A stretch of DNA of 64,000 nt from Algoriphagus formosus (GCF_002807035.1 NZ_NIUC01000002.1:959267-1023266), one strand, 5' to 3'; counted from the stretch's first letter, positions 16,976-26,691 are shown. The notes: a model not told the origin generated them from the sequence alone. Numbers and translations are program-made.

Positions 16976-17725
16976 TCAATCCTTTTTCGCCCCGGGATAC
17001 CCGATCGCGTAAGGGGTCCAGATTTCATAGATTGGGTTTCCCGTAGAGCTTAGCCCGCTGTGATGCCACTCTCCGTCAATGACCTCATAATCAAAACCCA
17101 AACTTGCTCCCACACGTGAATTGTCTCGGGAGAAAAAGGTGATATTCTCGGTATATTTTCCATCTTTTGCCGTGTAAGTACCCCCTCCAGAACCACTAAA
17201 TTCCTTAGTCTCCGAATTGAAGGCTACCCACTGAAATCGCCCTCCGGAAAGAATCTTGATCGTCCTTCTGGCTCCTGGAGTAGATCGGCGAATTTCATCA
17301 TCTCGCTTTCTACCTGTGATCACCCAATTGCCCGTCAAATCATCCTGTGCATCAGAAACTCGCTCCCAAATTTCTACGAGCATTCGCCCGTTGATTTCCG
17401 ATGAAATGACGATTTTCCCATCTACCCAATCCAATTGGTACTTATTAACTGTCCCAACCTGAAAGGGATCTAAGGTAAAAAAATCCAAAGTCTCTGTGTA
17501 TGTATTTCCATCCAATTCAAAAGGACCTCCACCTGCGCCAACAAAGGCATTATCAGCGATCTTTTTAGCCCCAAAGGCAAAATAATCATCCTGATAAATC
17601 TTGATATATTCTACATCTGTAACTTCCTCACCATTTTGATGAGTCATCTTCCAAGCTCCCTCTATGGATTGCGCCTGAACCCATCCGAAGCAAAATAAAA
17701 GAGCAAAAGTGATTAGAGTTTTCAT
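16976..17725 (-). CDS. Secreted protein with duplicated beta-barrel domain
   Basis: A 249-aa protein with signal peptide (ending WVQAQ) and two tandem copies of an about 100-residue lipocalin-like domain. Copy 1 (residues 20-120) has GAWKMTHQNGEE, IKIYQDDYFAFGAKK, GAGGGPFELDGNTYTE; copy 2 (residues 130-245) has GNWVITGRKRDDE, IKILSGGRFQWVAFN, GSGGGTYTAKDGKYTE. The shared G(A/S)GGGxF/T then YTE motif makes the duplication plain. The fold guess (lipocalin-like, ligand-binding) is an inference from the beta pattern; no named family or ligand is recognised. Confidence 0.8.
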   Translation of the reverse strand: MKTLITFALLFCFGWVQAQSIEGAWKMTHQNGEEVTDVEYIKIYQDDYFAFGAKKIADNAFVGAGGGPFELDGNTYTETLDFFTLDPFQVGTVNKYQLDWVDGKIVISSEINGRMLVEIWERVSDAQDDLTGNWVITGRKRDDEIRRSTPGARRTIKILSGGRFQWVAFNSETKEFSGSGGGTYTAKDGKYTENITFFSRDNSRVGASLGFDYEVIDGEWHHSGLSSTGNPIYEIWTPYAIGYPGAKKD

Positions 17726-17815
17726 ACGTTTCGAGGTTTGGAGTAAGTTACCACTTCTTACCCGCTAAATCCAAAATTTTATTTTGAAGGGTAAAAATCT
17801 GATTTTTACACTGCT

Positions 17816-18148
17816 ATGAAGAAATTTCAACTAGGTCAGACAAAGGAAGGTGCCATCGATCTTTTCCCAGAAAAAGTCATCAAACGAGTGAAGCTTGGCA
17901 ACAAAGAAATCGGGATCGTCCGGGTAGGGGATCACTTTTTTGCATTTGATAGCCTCTGCCCGCACCGGGGAGCATCGCTTATTCAAGGCAGCATCAATGG
18001 CTATGAGGAAATTATCTGCCCACTTCATCAATACCGCTTCGACCTGAAAACAGGTGCACTCCAATCAGGCTCTTGTTCCGATTTGGAGGTTTATCAGACG
18101 AGTCTCACCGATGAGGGACTGATCATTCAGCTCAATAGCGGAAATTGA
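17816..18148 (+). CDS. Rieske [2Fe-2S] ferredoxin-like protein
   Basis: A 110-aa single-domain Rieske protein. The cluster ligands are Cys and His in SLCPHRGASL and in IICPLHQYRF, giving CxH-x17-CxxH. The short length and absence of a membrane anchor or signal peptide suggest a soluble electron carrier of the NirD/biphenyl-ferredoxin type. No oxygenase partner is adjacent, so the redox partner is unknown. Its last 17 bases overlap the end of the convergent TonB receptor gene. Confidence 0.85.
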   Translation: MKKFQLGQTKEGAIDLFPEKVIKRVKLGNKEIGIVRVGDHFFAFDSLCPHRGASLIQGSINGYEEIICPLHQYRFDLKTGALQSGSCSDLEVYQTSLTDEGLIIQLNSGN

Positions 18149-20372
18149 ATTTGGCCCCGAAATAGACATTTTGTGACGGTGCTGGCTGATAAAACCTGCC
18201 TCCAAAGGGATTCAGGTCATTTCCCAAGGAGTAATCCACATCAAACAAATTATCCAGACCAAAGTAGATTTCCATATCAAGCTTTTTGGAAATCTGCTCG
18301 AAAAAGCCCATTCGGAGATTCACTAGGTTAAAAGGATCCTGATAAACCGTATTGGCGTCATTCAATGGAATTTCATCGGTAAACTGGTGGGTCAAATTCA
18401 GGTAAACATTTCCGGCAAAGCGGAAATCCAGGGTTTGAACCACAGTGTTGGGAGCCACTCCCGTCAACTGGTTTCCGGAAAAATCCTGATCTCGTTTTTG
18501 GTATTCTCTAAACTCAAAATAATGTCCGGTGTAAGCTACTCCGTAATCCAGACCCCGTAGAAAACCACCCATTCGCTGTACCAACTGATAATCCAAAGCC
18601 AACTCGATTCCTTTTTGATCGGTAGACCCGGCATTTCTAAAGAGAACTACGCCCTGTTCATTGGTGAAAGTGGTAATGGTCTGATTGAGTCTAAAGTAAA
18701 AGGCTGTCAGATCGACATTCAATCGATTCTTACCCAATCGATACCCCAGCTCAAAATTTGTTCCCCGCTCAGCCTCCAAGTCCAAATTCAGGCTTCCCTC
18801 ATTGGTACGAACCTCATCGATAGTGGGCGGAGAGAAACCACTACTTACAGATGCTCTCAAAGCCGAAAAATCATTTAAACTGAAATTGACTGCGGCTCGG
18901 GGAATTAAAATAGGATCGAATTGTCTTTTCTGAAGGCCTGTAGGACCTCCACTTGCATCAATCAAACGATCGATTTCAAAAGAGGAAAAATTCTGACTCA
19001 AACCTAATGTCAGCAACCAGCGCTCAGTAAACTCCCATTCGGCTTGCTGGAATAAAAATGCTTGGGTCGCCCGTAGCTTATCAGCGAAGCGAACGGTATC
19101 AGCCACTCCACTTCGGTTCCCGAAATTTTGAGCATCGGTGAGACTGGTTTGATATTCCCCACCGACTATCAAGCGAAGTGGTCTCCCGCCAAGATTCCAG
19201 TCAAAGGTAAATCGAGTCCTTCCTCCACTCCCAAAGCCCAATTCCTTTTTGTAGTCCAAAATGAAGGGATTCTCAAAGTCATTGGTGTTTACATAAAATG
19301 TCGTGTTGTTTTCAATCTTATCAGAAAATCGATAGCGGTGACCAAAAGTCGCTAAAAGCGCTCGCTGTGAAATAGAGCTATTCTGATCTACCGATCCGGG
19401 ACGAGCCTGAGTGGGGTCTTCCGCTAGCTGCTCGGCATTCAAAGCACCGGGAATTTGATAATCTAGATCGGATAATAAAATCTGTGTACGTATCTCCTGT
19501 TTTTCATTGACAGGAAAGTAGCCTCCTACCTGTAAAACTGTCCGGTCCATAGCCGAATGCTCACGGTAGCCGTCACTTTCCTGATTGACGATCGCTACTT
19601 CAATGCCTCCTTTTCCGATTGGTTGGGTGATGGCAAACCGTCCCTTATTTAATCCAAAAGATCCGGCAACCCACTCCGAGGTCAGTTTACCGCTTTGTAA
19701 GTCCGCAGCACTGCTAAGGTTGATGACCCCACCATTTCCAGCTCCGTAGATACTTCCGGACGGTCCTTTGATCACCTCGGCTGTACGAATATTGCTAAGG
19801 TCCAGCAAATTCAAAGCAGTCGTCCCATCGGGAGCCGTAATCGGCACTTCATTCCAATAGACCTTGACATTTCTGACTCCAAAAGGAGCTCGAAGAGAAC
19901 TCCCTCGAATGGATACCCGGTAGCTAGCCGGTGCTCGTTCTTCGATTCGCACACCCGGTTTGGTGTTAAAGGCATTGACTATGGAAGTTTCATTAAAGCG
20001 ATACAAATCGGACTCCCCGATCAAACTGATGGAGGCAGACTGCTCCAAGAGTGGTCGCTCTGTTTCAAAAGCCTTGACAGTAACACCCGAGAGTGAAATA
20101 CTTTTTGGGAAAAGAAAAAAGGTGCTTTCCTCCGCATTCACTGTAACCTCGAGCGATTCATATCCAGGCTTGAAAAGAATGACTGAGAAAGGAGTCTTTT
20201 GATCAAACGTGGCCAGCCCAAGTCGATCTGTCTGAAACTCTTCGCCTGTTTCTAAGCGAATCAAAACCTCTGATAGCGGATCATAATTTAGCCCATCCCG
20301 TACCGTGATTTCTACTTGAGCTTTTAGAGAAAGTGAGCCCAAAAGCAGAGCGAAAAGAATAAAATACCTCAT
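18132..20372 (-). CDS. TonB-dependent siderophore-type receptor
   Basis: About 746 aa: signal peptide (starts MRYFILFALL, ends LKAQ), a carboxypeptidase-regulatory-like domain (DGLNYDPLSEVLIRLETG), a plug with the TonB-receptor motif NAFNTKPGVRIEERAP and IKGPSGSIYGAGNGGVINL, then a 22-strand-type barrel ending in FGAKFNFRY. The plug resembles the metal/siderophore receptor group (FecA/FhuA-like) rather than SusC. The start was moved downstream 32 codons to the ATG at 20370-20372, where the signal peptide begins; upstream residues are charged and unlike a leader. The ligand is not known. It overlaps the convergent Rieske gene by 17 bp. Confidence 0.9.
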   Translation of the reverse strand: MRYFILFALLLGSLSLKAQVEITVRDGLNYDPLSEVLIRLETGEEFQTDRLGLATFDQKTPFSVILFKPGYESLEVTVNAEESTFFLFPKSISLSGVTVKAFETERPLLEQSASISLIGESDLYRFNETSIVNAFNTKPGVRIEERAPASYRVSIRGSSLRAPFGVRNVKVYWNEVPITAPDGTTALNLLDLSNIRTAEVIKGPSGSIYGAGNGGVINLSSAADLQSGKLTSEWVAGSFGLNKGRFAITQPIGKGGIEVAIVNQESDGYREHSAMDRTVLQVGGYFPVNEKQEIRTQILLSDLDYQIPGALNAEQLAEDPTQARPGSVDQNSSISQRALLATFGHRYRFSDKIENNTTFYVNTNDFENPFILDYKKELGFGSGGRTRFTFDWNLGGRPLRLIVGGEYQTSLTDAQNFGNRSGVADTVRFADKLRATQAFLFQQAEWEFTERWLLTLGLSQNFSSFEIDRLIDASGGPTGLQKRQFDPILIPRAAVNFSLNDFSALRASVSSGFSPPTIDEVRTNEGSLNLDLEAERGTNFELGYRLGKNRLNVDLTAFYFRLNQTITTFTNEQGVVLFRNAGSTDQKGIELALDYQLVQRMGGFLRGLDYGVAYTGHYFEFREYQKRDQDFSGNQLTGVAPNTVVQTLDFRFAGNVYLNLTHQFTDEIPLNDANTVYQDPFNLVNLRMGFFEQISKKLDMEIYFGLDNLFDVDYSLGNDLNPFGGRFYQPAPSQNVYFGAKFNFRY

Positions 20373-20503
20373 ACCTCGAAAATACAATGAAAGTGGGGTA
20401 ATAGTTTCCCGTTTTTTCCAAATGGCAGAAAAGCCTTGCTGAACAGGACTTTTCTTTTCCAATTCCATCGAAAATTCTTAGAATGCTGCTTCAAATTCGA
20501 CTT

Positions 20504-22537
20504 ATGAAAAAACTGCTCGCCCCACTCCTTTTAGTTCTTTTTTCACAATGCAAGCAAAAAGCCGCTCCACCTGCGCCTGTATACCCGGTTCCCCATGAGC
20601 GACAGGTTGCATGGCAGGAACTGGAGTTTTACGGTTTTGTCCATTTCAATATGAATACTTTTTCAGACCGGGAATGGGGATTTGGAGATGAAAAACCAGA
20701 ACAGTTTAATCCCACAGCTCTCGATGCAAGGCAGTGGGCAAGGATCGCCAAGGAGGCAGGAATGAAAGGGCTAATCATCACCGCCAAACATCATGATGGC
20801 TTCGTGCTTTGGCCATCGGCCTATACGGAACATTCGGTGAAAAACAGTCCTTGGCGAGATGGAAAGGGCGATTTGATCCAAGAATTCGTGGATGCCTGTC
20901 GGGAATACGGGCTGAAAGTCGGAATTTATTACTCTCCTTGGGATCGGAATCATCCCGACTATGGCAAGCCTGAATACATAAGCTACATGCGTAATCAACT
21001 GACCGAATTGCTGACGAATTATGGGGAGATTTTTGAAGTATGGTTTGACGGGGCCAATGGAGGCACCGGTTGGTACGGCGGTGCCAATGAGGAGCGAAAA
21101 GTCGATAAACTGACCTACTACGATTGGGAAAATACGCATGCCTTGGTTCGAGAACTCCAACCCAATGCCATGCTATTTAGCGATGCGGGACCGGATGTAC
21201 GCTGGGTTGGAAACGAGCATGGCTTTGCCTACGAGACCACTTGGTCCAATCTGATGCGAGACTCGGTCTATGCAGGCATGCCTGAGTATTCGGAAAAGTG
21301 GGCATCTGGACAGGAAAATGGTACGCATTGGGTGCCTGCTGAGTCTGATGTGAGCATTCGGCCGGGATGGTATTATCATGCCTATGAGGATCACAAAGTC
21401 AAGACCCTCCCCCAACTGATGGAGATTTTTTACAAAAGCATAGGTCGGAATTCTTCTTTGCTAATCAATTTCCCTGTGGACACTCGCGGCTTGATTCATG
21501 AGAATGATGAAGAAGCCATCTTAAAAATGGCAGCAAAAATCAAAGAAGATTTTCAAACCAATCTAGCGATTGAAGCGGCCATTTCATCCAGCGCAGATCG
21601 GGGCTATGGCTACGAAGCAAGTAGGGTGATTGATGGAGACTATGAAACCTATTGGACTCTTTCTGATGGAGCGGGACCAAAAGCCAATTTGGAATTGGAC
21701 TTTGGAAAAGAGGTTTCTTTTAATCGCTTGCTTCTACAGGAATACACCCCTCTTGGACAGCGGGTGAAAGCCTTCACACTCGAAGCTGAGATCAATGGAT
21801 CTTGGGAAAAAATTGCGTCTGGCACTACCGTCGGTTACAAGCGGATTTTACGGTTTCCGGATGTAAGCACACAAAAAATCCGAATCGCATTTGAAGATGG
21901 AAAAGATATTCCCCTGATTTCAGAGCTTGGAATCTACTATGCCCCAAAATTACTTTTGCCTCCTCTGGTCGAGCGGGAAAAGTCAGGAAAGTTAACCTTG
22001 CTTTCTCCTGACGAAGGCTTGGAAATCCGCTATTCCTTGGATGGATTAGAACCATCGGAACTTTATACCAATCCTTTGGAAATTCAAGAAGCCTCCACCT
22101 TAAAAGTTATATCCATTGATCCAAAGACAGGCGAAAATAGTGACATGCTTCAAAAAGAGCTGGAAATCGCCAAAGCAAAATGGAAGACCGAAGATGAAAA
22201 AGCAATCGACGAAAATGCTAGCTCTTATGCCACTTTAAGTTCCTCCAAAATTCAGGTAAACCTGGGAGAAGCGGTAACCCTAACTGGCTTTACCTACCTC
22301 CCTATGCAGGCGCGATACCCAAGTGGCCATATCACTGAATTTGCTTTCCGCATCAGTCAGGATGGGAAGAACTGGACAGAAGTCGCTAGTGGTGAGTTTG
22401 ACAATGTGGTCAATAGCCCAATTGAGCAGGAAATACGCTTTGACGCGATTTCAGCCAAGTGGATAGAATTGGAAGCAATCAAGACCGCAGATGGTAATCC
22501 TGCTACCTTGGCTGAAATAGGAGTCCTGACCCGGTAG
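20504..22537 (+). CDS. Alpha-L-fucosidase (GH29) with F5/8-type C domain, lipoprotein
   Basis: About 677 aa. The lipoprotein-like signal ends LFSQCKQK. The GH29 catalytic TIM barrel (residues 30-340) has the WAFGVHW-like segment LEFYGFVHFNMNTFSDREW, KHHDGFVLWPS, YYSPWDRNHPDYGK and the nucleophile Asp in FEVWFDGANGG. Then come an F5/8-type C (CBM32) domain (residues 355-480, RVIDGDYETYWT) and a CHB_HEX_C-like segment (YSLDGLEPSELYTNPLEI), with a second discoidin-like tail. It removes alpha-L-fucose from glycans at the cell surface or periplasm. The start is the ATG at 20504, since the signal begins there. It precedes an oxidoreductase pair. Confidence 0.85.
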   Translation: MKKLLAPLLLVLFSQCKQKAAPPAPVYPVPHERQVAWQELEFYGFVHFNMNTFSDREWGFGDEKPEQFNPTALDARQWARIAKEAGMKGLIITAKHHDGFVLWPSAYTEHSVKNSPWRDGKGDLIQEFVDACREYGLKVGIYYSPWDRNHPDYGKPEYISYMRNQLTELLTNYGEIFEVWFDGANGGTGWYGGANEERKVDKLTYYDWENTHALVRELQPNAMLFSDAGPDVRWVGNEHGFAYETTWSNLMRDSVYAGMPEYSEKWASGQENGTHWVPAESDVSIRPGWYYHAYEDHKVKTLPQLMEIFYKSIGRNSSLLINFPVDTRGLIHENDEEAILKMAAKIKEDFQTNLAIEAAISSSADRGYGYEASRVIDGDYETYWTLSDGAGPKANLELDFGKEVSFNRLLLQEYTPLGQRVKAFTLEAEINGSWEKIASGTTVGYKRILRFPDVSTQKIRIAFEDGKDIPLISELGIYYAPKLLLPPLVEREKSGKLTLLSPDEGLEIRYSLDGLEPSELYTNPLEIQEASTLKVISIDPKTGENSDMLQKELEIAKAKWKTEDEKAIDENASSYATLSSSKIQVNLGEAVTLTGFTYLPMQARYPSGHITEFAFRISQDGKNWTEVASGEFDNVVNSPIEQEIRFDAISAKWIELEAIKTADGNPATLAEIGVLTR

Positions 22538-22659
22538 ATTTTCACTTCAGATTATTCAACCACTAATCGCATCATTTCCTCCAAAAGCATGGATAAGGTG
22601 GGATTTTGAAAGAAAAATCCCTACTTTTTAATCCAGTTGCTTTAAACCCATTAATACCC

Positions 22660-23232
22660 ATGAACAGAAGACACGCATTGCGGCATATTGCCCTGATTTC
22701 AGGGGGACTTGCCTTGATTCCTTCCTGCGATTTTGGAAAGGAAGATATCCTCGCTGCCTACGATAAACTCCAAATCACACCATCACTCAAAAAGCTTCTT
22801 GCAAGTATATCCGACACGATCATTCCCGCCGGAGAGATCAAAGGTGCTTTAGACCTGGAAGTCCATGATTTTATTTTAGTGATGGTCAACGATTGCTTCA
22901 ATGAAGAAAATCAGAAAAAATTTTCTCAAGGCTTGCAGTCCTTTTCCAGCTATGTAAAAGAAAGCAGTGGCAAAGCTTTTGATCAGTTGACCACCAAAGA
23001 AAAGGAGGCAATGGTGCTAGAAACGGCCCAACTCAAAGGAGATGATTCCGAGGAAGGTCGCACCAAAGAATCCATCGCATATTTCGTCAATACCGCCAAG
23101 CGATTTACTATACAAGGATATATGGCTTCCGAATACATCCAAACCGAAGTGGTGCCTTACTCCCTCATTCCAGGTGAGTACAACGGGGCAGTCTTGATTT
23201 CTGACCTTCAAAAACCTCGAGTCAATGGCTAA
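22660..23232 (+). CDS. Gluconate 2-dehydrogenase subunit 3 family protein
   Basis: A 190-aa protein starting at MNRRHALRHIALISGG, which combines a twin-arginine motif (RR) with a lipobox-like LIPSC, so it is probably Tat-exported and membrane-anchored. The remainder matches the gluconate_2-dh3 family small subunit (LKKLLASISDTIIPAGEIKG, then YFVNTAKRFTIQGYMASEYI). In known systems this subunit escorts and assembles with the GMC flavoprotein encoded next to it. Its stop overlaps the next ATG by 8 bp, showing coupled translation. The earlier TTG-start extension lacks a twin-Arg leader and was rejected. Confidence 0.88.
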   Translation: MNRRHALRHIALISGGLALIPSCDFGKEDILAAYDKLQITPSLKKLLASISDTIIPAGEIKGALDLEVHDFILVMVNDCFNEENQKKFSQGLQSFSSYVKESSGKAFDQLTTKEKEAMVLETAQLKGDDSEEGRTKESIAYFVNTAKRFTIQGYMASEYIQTEVVPYSLIPGEYNGAVLISDLQKPRVNG

Positions 23233-24934
23233 TCTAAATATCAAAAGTAAACAAGATCGAACCTATCAGGCCATCGTCATCGGCTCGGGTATCAGTGGAG
23301 CTTGGGCTGCCAAAGAGTTTTGTGATTTGGGAGTCAAAACCCTGATGCTGGAGCGAGGTAGAAATGTTGAGCACATCAAGGATTACCCGACGACTAACAT
23401 GCTTCCATATGAATTCCCGCATCGTGGTCAAATTCCGGAAGATATCAAAAAAGAAAATCCCGTCATCAGCCGATGCTATGCCTTTCGGGAAGATGCCATG
23501 CATTTTTTCGTGAAAGACACCGAGCACCCCTACGTTCAGGAAAAGCCATTCGATTGGATTCGGGGCTATCAGGTCGGAGGAAAATCCCTTCTTTGGGCCA
23601 GACAAGTACAGCGCTGGTCAGACTTTGATTTCGAAGGACCGGCTCGGGATGGATTTGCTGTGGATTGGCCGATTCGCTACAAGGATATTGCGCCTTGGTA
23701 CAGCCATGTGGAGAAGTTTGCAGGAGTCTCAGGCAACCGAGACGGTATTCCTCAATTGCCAGACGGCGAATTTTTACCGGGATACGAACTCAATGTGGTC
23801 GAGAAACACTTCGCCGCTCAACTCAAAAAGCATTACGGAAATGACCGCCACATGATTTCTGCCCGATGTGCGCACATCAACGGAAACTTAGATTTCTATG
23901 CGCAGCAAGGCCGGGCCAAATGCCAAAATCGAAACCTTTGTCAGCGAGGTTGCCCTTTCGGTGGATACTTCAGTTCTAATTCCTCCACCATCCCTTGGGC
24001 TCTGAAAACCGGAAACTTGACTCTTCGCCCTGATTCCATCGTTCATTCTATTATTTATGATGAAGAAAAAGGGAAAGCAACGGGAGTCCGAATCATCGAT
24101 CGCCTGACCAAAGAAATGGAAGAGTTCTACGCGGATGTGATCTTTGTAAATGCAGCTGCCTTGAATACCAATGCCATTTTGTTGAACTCGACGTCCAGCC
24201 GATTCCCTAACGGTCTTGGCAATGACAATGAGCTACTTGGTAAATATGTGGCCTTCCACAACTACCGGGCACGTGTCTCCGGAGAATATGAGGGACATTC
24301 CGAATACACCACAAGCGGCGGAAGACCGACAAGTGGCTATTTTCCGAGATTCCGAAATGTCTTCAAGCAGGAGACGGATTTTCTCCGAGGCTATGCGGCA
24401 GGATTCTCTGCCAGCCGTGGTGCAGGCGCAGATACAAGCGGCGTAGGAATGGATCTCAAAAACAGCCTACTCAACCCCGATCAATATGGACCTTGGAGAG
24501 TAGGTTCGCATATGATGGGCGAAACCATTCCGAAGGAAAGCAATTACGTCGTGCTTGACCCCAATCTCAAAGATGAATGGGGAATGCCGCAGCTCAAAAT
24601 CTCGGTGGACTACGATGACAATGATGAAAAAATGGTCAAAGATTACATCGAGCAAATGACGGAGATGTTTACCAAGGCAGGATTTACCAATATCCGATCC
24701 AGCGATAGCAAGCAAGCGCCAGGTTTGGATATTCATGAAATGGGGGGCGTGCGAATGGGCAAAGACCCCAAAACTTCCCTGCTCAATGCCAACCATCAAT
24801 TGCATGCCGTACCCAATGTCTATGTGACCGATGGCGCCTCGATGACCTCTACTTCGACGCAGAATCCATCATTGACTTATATGGCCTTTGCGGCGAGAGC
24901 AGCACACCATGCGGTGGCAGAGAGTAAGAAATGA
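23225..24934 (+). CDS. GMC family flavoprotein oxidoreductase
   Basis: A 569-aa FAD-dependent oxidoreductase. The FAD loop is VIGSGISGAWAAKEF (residues 17-31), with a Cys-rich CQNRNLCQRGCPFGGYF near residue 238 and the C-terminal FAD/substrate motif YVTDGASMTSTSTQNPSLTY near residue 540. It lacks its own signal peptide and would be carried out of the cytoplasm by the Tat-exported subunit 3 encoded just upstream. Family members (glucose, fructose or 3-keto-glycoside dehydrogenases) oxidise sugars; the exact sugar is not readable. The fucosidase upstream suggests glycan use. Confidence 0.88.
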   Translation: MANLNIKSKQDRTYQAIVIGSGISGAWAAKEFCDLGVKTLMLERGRNVEHIKDYPTTNMLPYEFPHRGQIPEDIKKENPVISRCYAFREDAMHFFVKDTEHPYVQEKPFDWIRGYQVGGKSLLWARQVQRWSDFDFEGPARDGFAVDWPIRYKDIAPWYSHVEKFAGVSGNRDGIPQLPDGEFLPGYELNVVEKHFAAQLKKHYGNDRHMISARCAHINGNLDFYAQQGRAKCQNRNLCQRGCPFGGYFSSNSSTIPWALKTGNLTLRPDSIVHSIIYDEEKGKATGVRIIDRLTKEMEEFYADVIFVNAAALNTNAILLNSTSSRFPNGLGNDNELLGKYVAFHNYRARVSGEYEGHSEYTTSGGRPTSGYFPRFRNVFKQETDFLRGYAAGFSASRGAGADTSGVGMDLKNSLLNPDQYGPWRVGSHMMGETIPKESNYVVLDPNLKDEWGMPQLKISVDYDDNDEKMVKDYIEQMTEMFTKAGFTNIRSSDSKQAPGLDIHEMGGVRMGKDPKTSLLNANHQLHAVPNVYVTDGASMTSTSTQNPSLTYMAFAARAAHHAVAESKK

Positions 24935-24962
24935 TAAATTGAAAATGTTGAATTGAGAATGG

Positions 24963-24988
24963 CCCAAGTCGAGAGATTTGGGTTTTTT
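24963..24988 (+). terminator. Weak terminator after the GMC gene
   Basis: A 5-bp stem CCCAA/TTGGG with a GTCGAGAGA loop is followed by TTTTTT, 28 bp after the stop. It is short but well placed. Confidence 0.5.
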
Positions 24989-25071
24989 CATTTTGTGCCA
25001 ACTCAAACTTGGAATATCAATTTCTATCCCTTCCTCCCCCAAATCAATAAGTTTCCTTAATTTTGCGCCCT

Positions 25072-26538
25072 ATGGCAAAGACAGCGACTCCGGCGGAAAA
25101 CGCCCAACTGAAAGATATTATTTCCCATGCTAAGGAGTATGGGTTTGTGTACCCAAGTTCCGAGATCTATGACGGGCTGCAGGCGGTCTATGACTATGGG
25201 GCTTATGGGGTTGAGTTGAAAAACAACCTGAAGCGCCTGTGGTGGGAAACCATGACTCGCGTCCACGAAAATATTGTGGGAATCGATGCGGCGATCTTCA
25301 TGCACCCAACCACCTGGAAAGCTTCCGGTCACGTGGATTCGTTCAATGATCCCATGATTGATAACAAGGACAGCAAAAAACGCTATCGCGCCGACGTCTT
25401 GGTCGAGGAGCATGCTGCCAAGTTAGAGAATGAGGGAAAAGTAGAAGAAGCCAAGCAACTCACTGCTGCTTTGGCGAGATTACTGGAAGCAGAGGACTTG
25501 GCTGGAGTTCGGGACTTGATCGTGAATACCGGGATCACCTGCCCCCTCAGCGGCACGACGAATTGGACCGATGTGCGTCAGTTCAACTTGATGTTTTCTA
25601 CTCAGGTAGGTTCTGTAGCCGAAGATGCTTCTACCATTTACCTACGCCCAGAGACGGCTCAAGGGATTTTTGTCAACTTCCTGAATGTGCAAAAAACTGC
25701 CCGTATGAAGGTTCCTTTTGGCATCGCCCAGATCGGGAAAGCCTTTCGAAATGAGATCGTAGCCCGCCAGTTTATTTTCCGGATGCGTGAATTTGAACAG
25801 ATGGAGATGCAGTTCTTCGTGCGTCCTGGCACCGAGTTGGATTGGTACAAGCAATGGGCAGAGACTCGGATGAACTGGCATTTGGCTTTGGGTACTCCAG
25901 CGGAAAAGCTCCGAAAGCATGACCATGAGAAATTGGCGCACTATGCCAATGCAGCCATGGATATCGAGTACGAATTCCCCTTTGGTTTCAAAGAAGTTGA
26001 AGGAATTCACTCACGTACAGACTTTGACTTGAAGTCTCATCAGGAATTCTCTAAGAAAAAGCAGCAGTACTTCGATCCAGAGGTCAATCAGAATTACATT
26101 CCTTATGTGATCGAAACGTCAATTGGAGCGGATCGCCTTTTCTTGCTGACGCTATGCAATGCCTATACAGAAGAAAAATCCGAGGAGAAAAGCCGAACTT
26201 ATTTGAAATTCCACCCGGCGATTGCTCCTGTGAAAGCAGCGATTCTACCAATTACCAAGAAAGACGGATTGCCTGAGAAAGCGCAGGAAATCGTGGAATT
26301 GTTGAAATATGATTTTAATATCATTTATGAAGAGGCGGCATCTATCGGAAAGCGCTATGCGAGACAGGATTTGATCGGGACGCCTTTCTGTATCGCCGTG
26401 GATCATCAGACTTTGGAAGACAATACTGTCACCATCCGTCATCGGGACACTACCGAGCAGGAGCGTGTGGCTATTTCTGAATTGCATGGGCGAATCGCTG
26501 AGGCGACGAGCTTTAGAAGGGTTTTTGAGAAGATATAA
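25072..26538 (+). CDS. glyS: Glycine--tRNA ligase (alpha2 type)
   Basis: A 488-aa class II aminoacyl-tRNA synthetase that charges tRNA-Gly. Length and the single-chain form are those of the homodimeric type rather than the alpha2beta2 enzyme. Motif 1 and 2 appear as LRPETAQGIFVNFLNV and FRNEIVARQFIFRMREFEQM, motif 3 as YVIETSIGADRLFLLTLC, and the anticodon-binding domain follows (residues 385-488). The ATG at 25072 was chosen; a TTG nine bases upstream is less likely. A hairpin terminator follows. Confidence 0.92.
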   Translation: MAKTATPAENAQLKDIISHAKEYGFVYPSSEIYDGLQAVYDYGAYGVELKNNLKRLWWETMTRVHENIVGIDAAIFMHPTTWKASGHVDSFNDPMIDNKDSKKRYRADVLVEEHAAKLENEGKVEEAKQLTAALARLLEAEDLAGVRDLIVNTGITCPLSGTTNWTDVRQFNLMFSTQVGSVAEDASTIYLRPETAQGIFVNFLNVQKTARMKVPFGIAQIGKAFRNEIVARQFIFRMREFEQMEMQFFVRPGTELDWYKQWAETRMNWHLALGTPAEKLRKHDHEKLAHYANAAMDIEYEFPFGFKEVEGIHSRTDFDLKSHQEFSKKKQQYFDPEVNQNYIPYVIETSIGADRLFLLTLCNAYTEEKSEEKSRTYLKFHPAIAPVKAAILPITKKDGLPEKAQEIVELLKYDFNIIYEEAASIGKRYARQDLIGTPFCIAVDHQTLEDNTVTIRHRDTTEQERVAISELHGRIAEATSFRRVFEKI

Positions 26539-26550
26539 TGTCGGATGCTT

Positions 26551-26691
26551 GATGTCCGATGACCGTTGAAAAAGCCTTGAGAAATTATTTCTCAAGGCTT
26601 TTTGGATTTATGGCTCAAGTTTCTTCGAATTGGAAATCCCTCAACAAGGCCTAGGATTTATAAAATAGGAGGAACTGATGTCCGATGACCG
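26551..26691 (+). repeat. Two copies of a 15-bp direct repeat
   Basis: GATGTCCGATGACCG occurs at 26551-26565 and again at 26677-26691, on either side of the glyS terminator, in the gap before the carotenoid gene. Nearby GTCGGATGCTTG is a variant. It looks like a fragment of a short dispersed intergenic repeat. No coding potential. Confidence 0.6.
26569..26605 (+). terminator. Terminator after glyS
   Basis: A long stem AAAAAGCCTTGAGAAA (26569-26584) pairs with TTTCTCAAGGCTTTTT (26588-26603). The T-rich right arm gives the terminating tract. It lies 30 bp after the glyS stop and could also act in the other direction. Confidence 0.75.
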
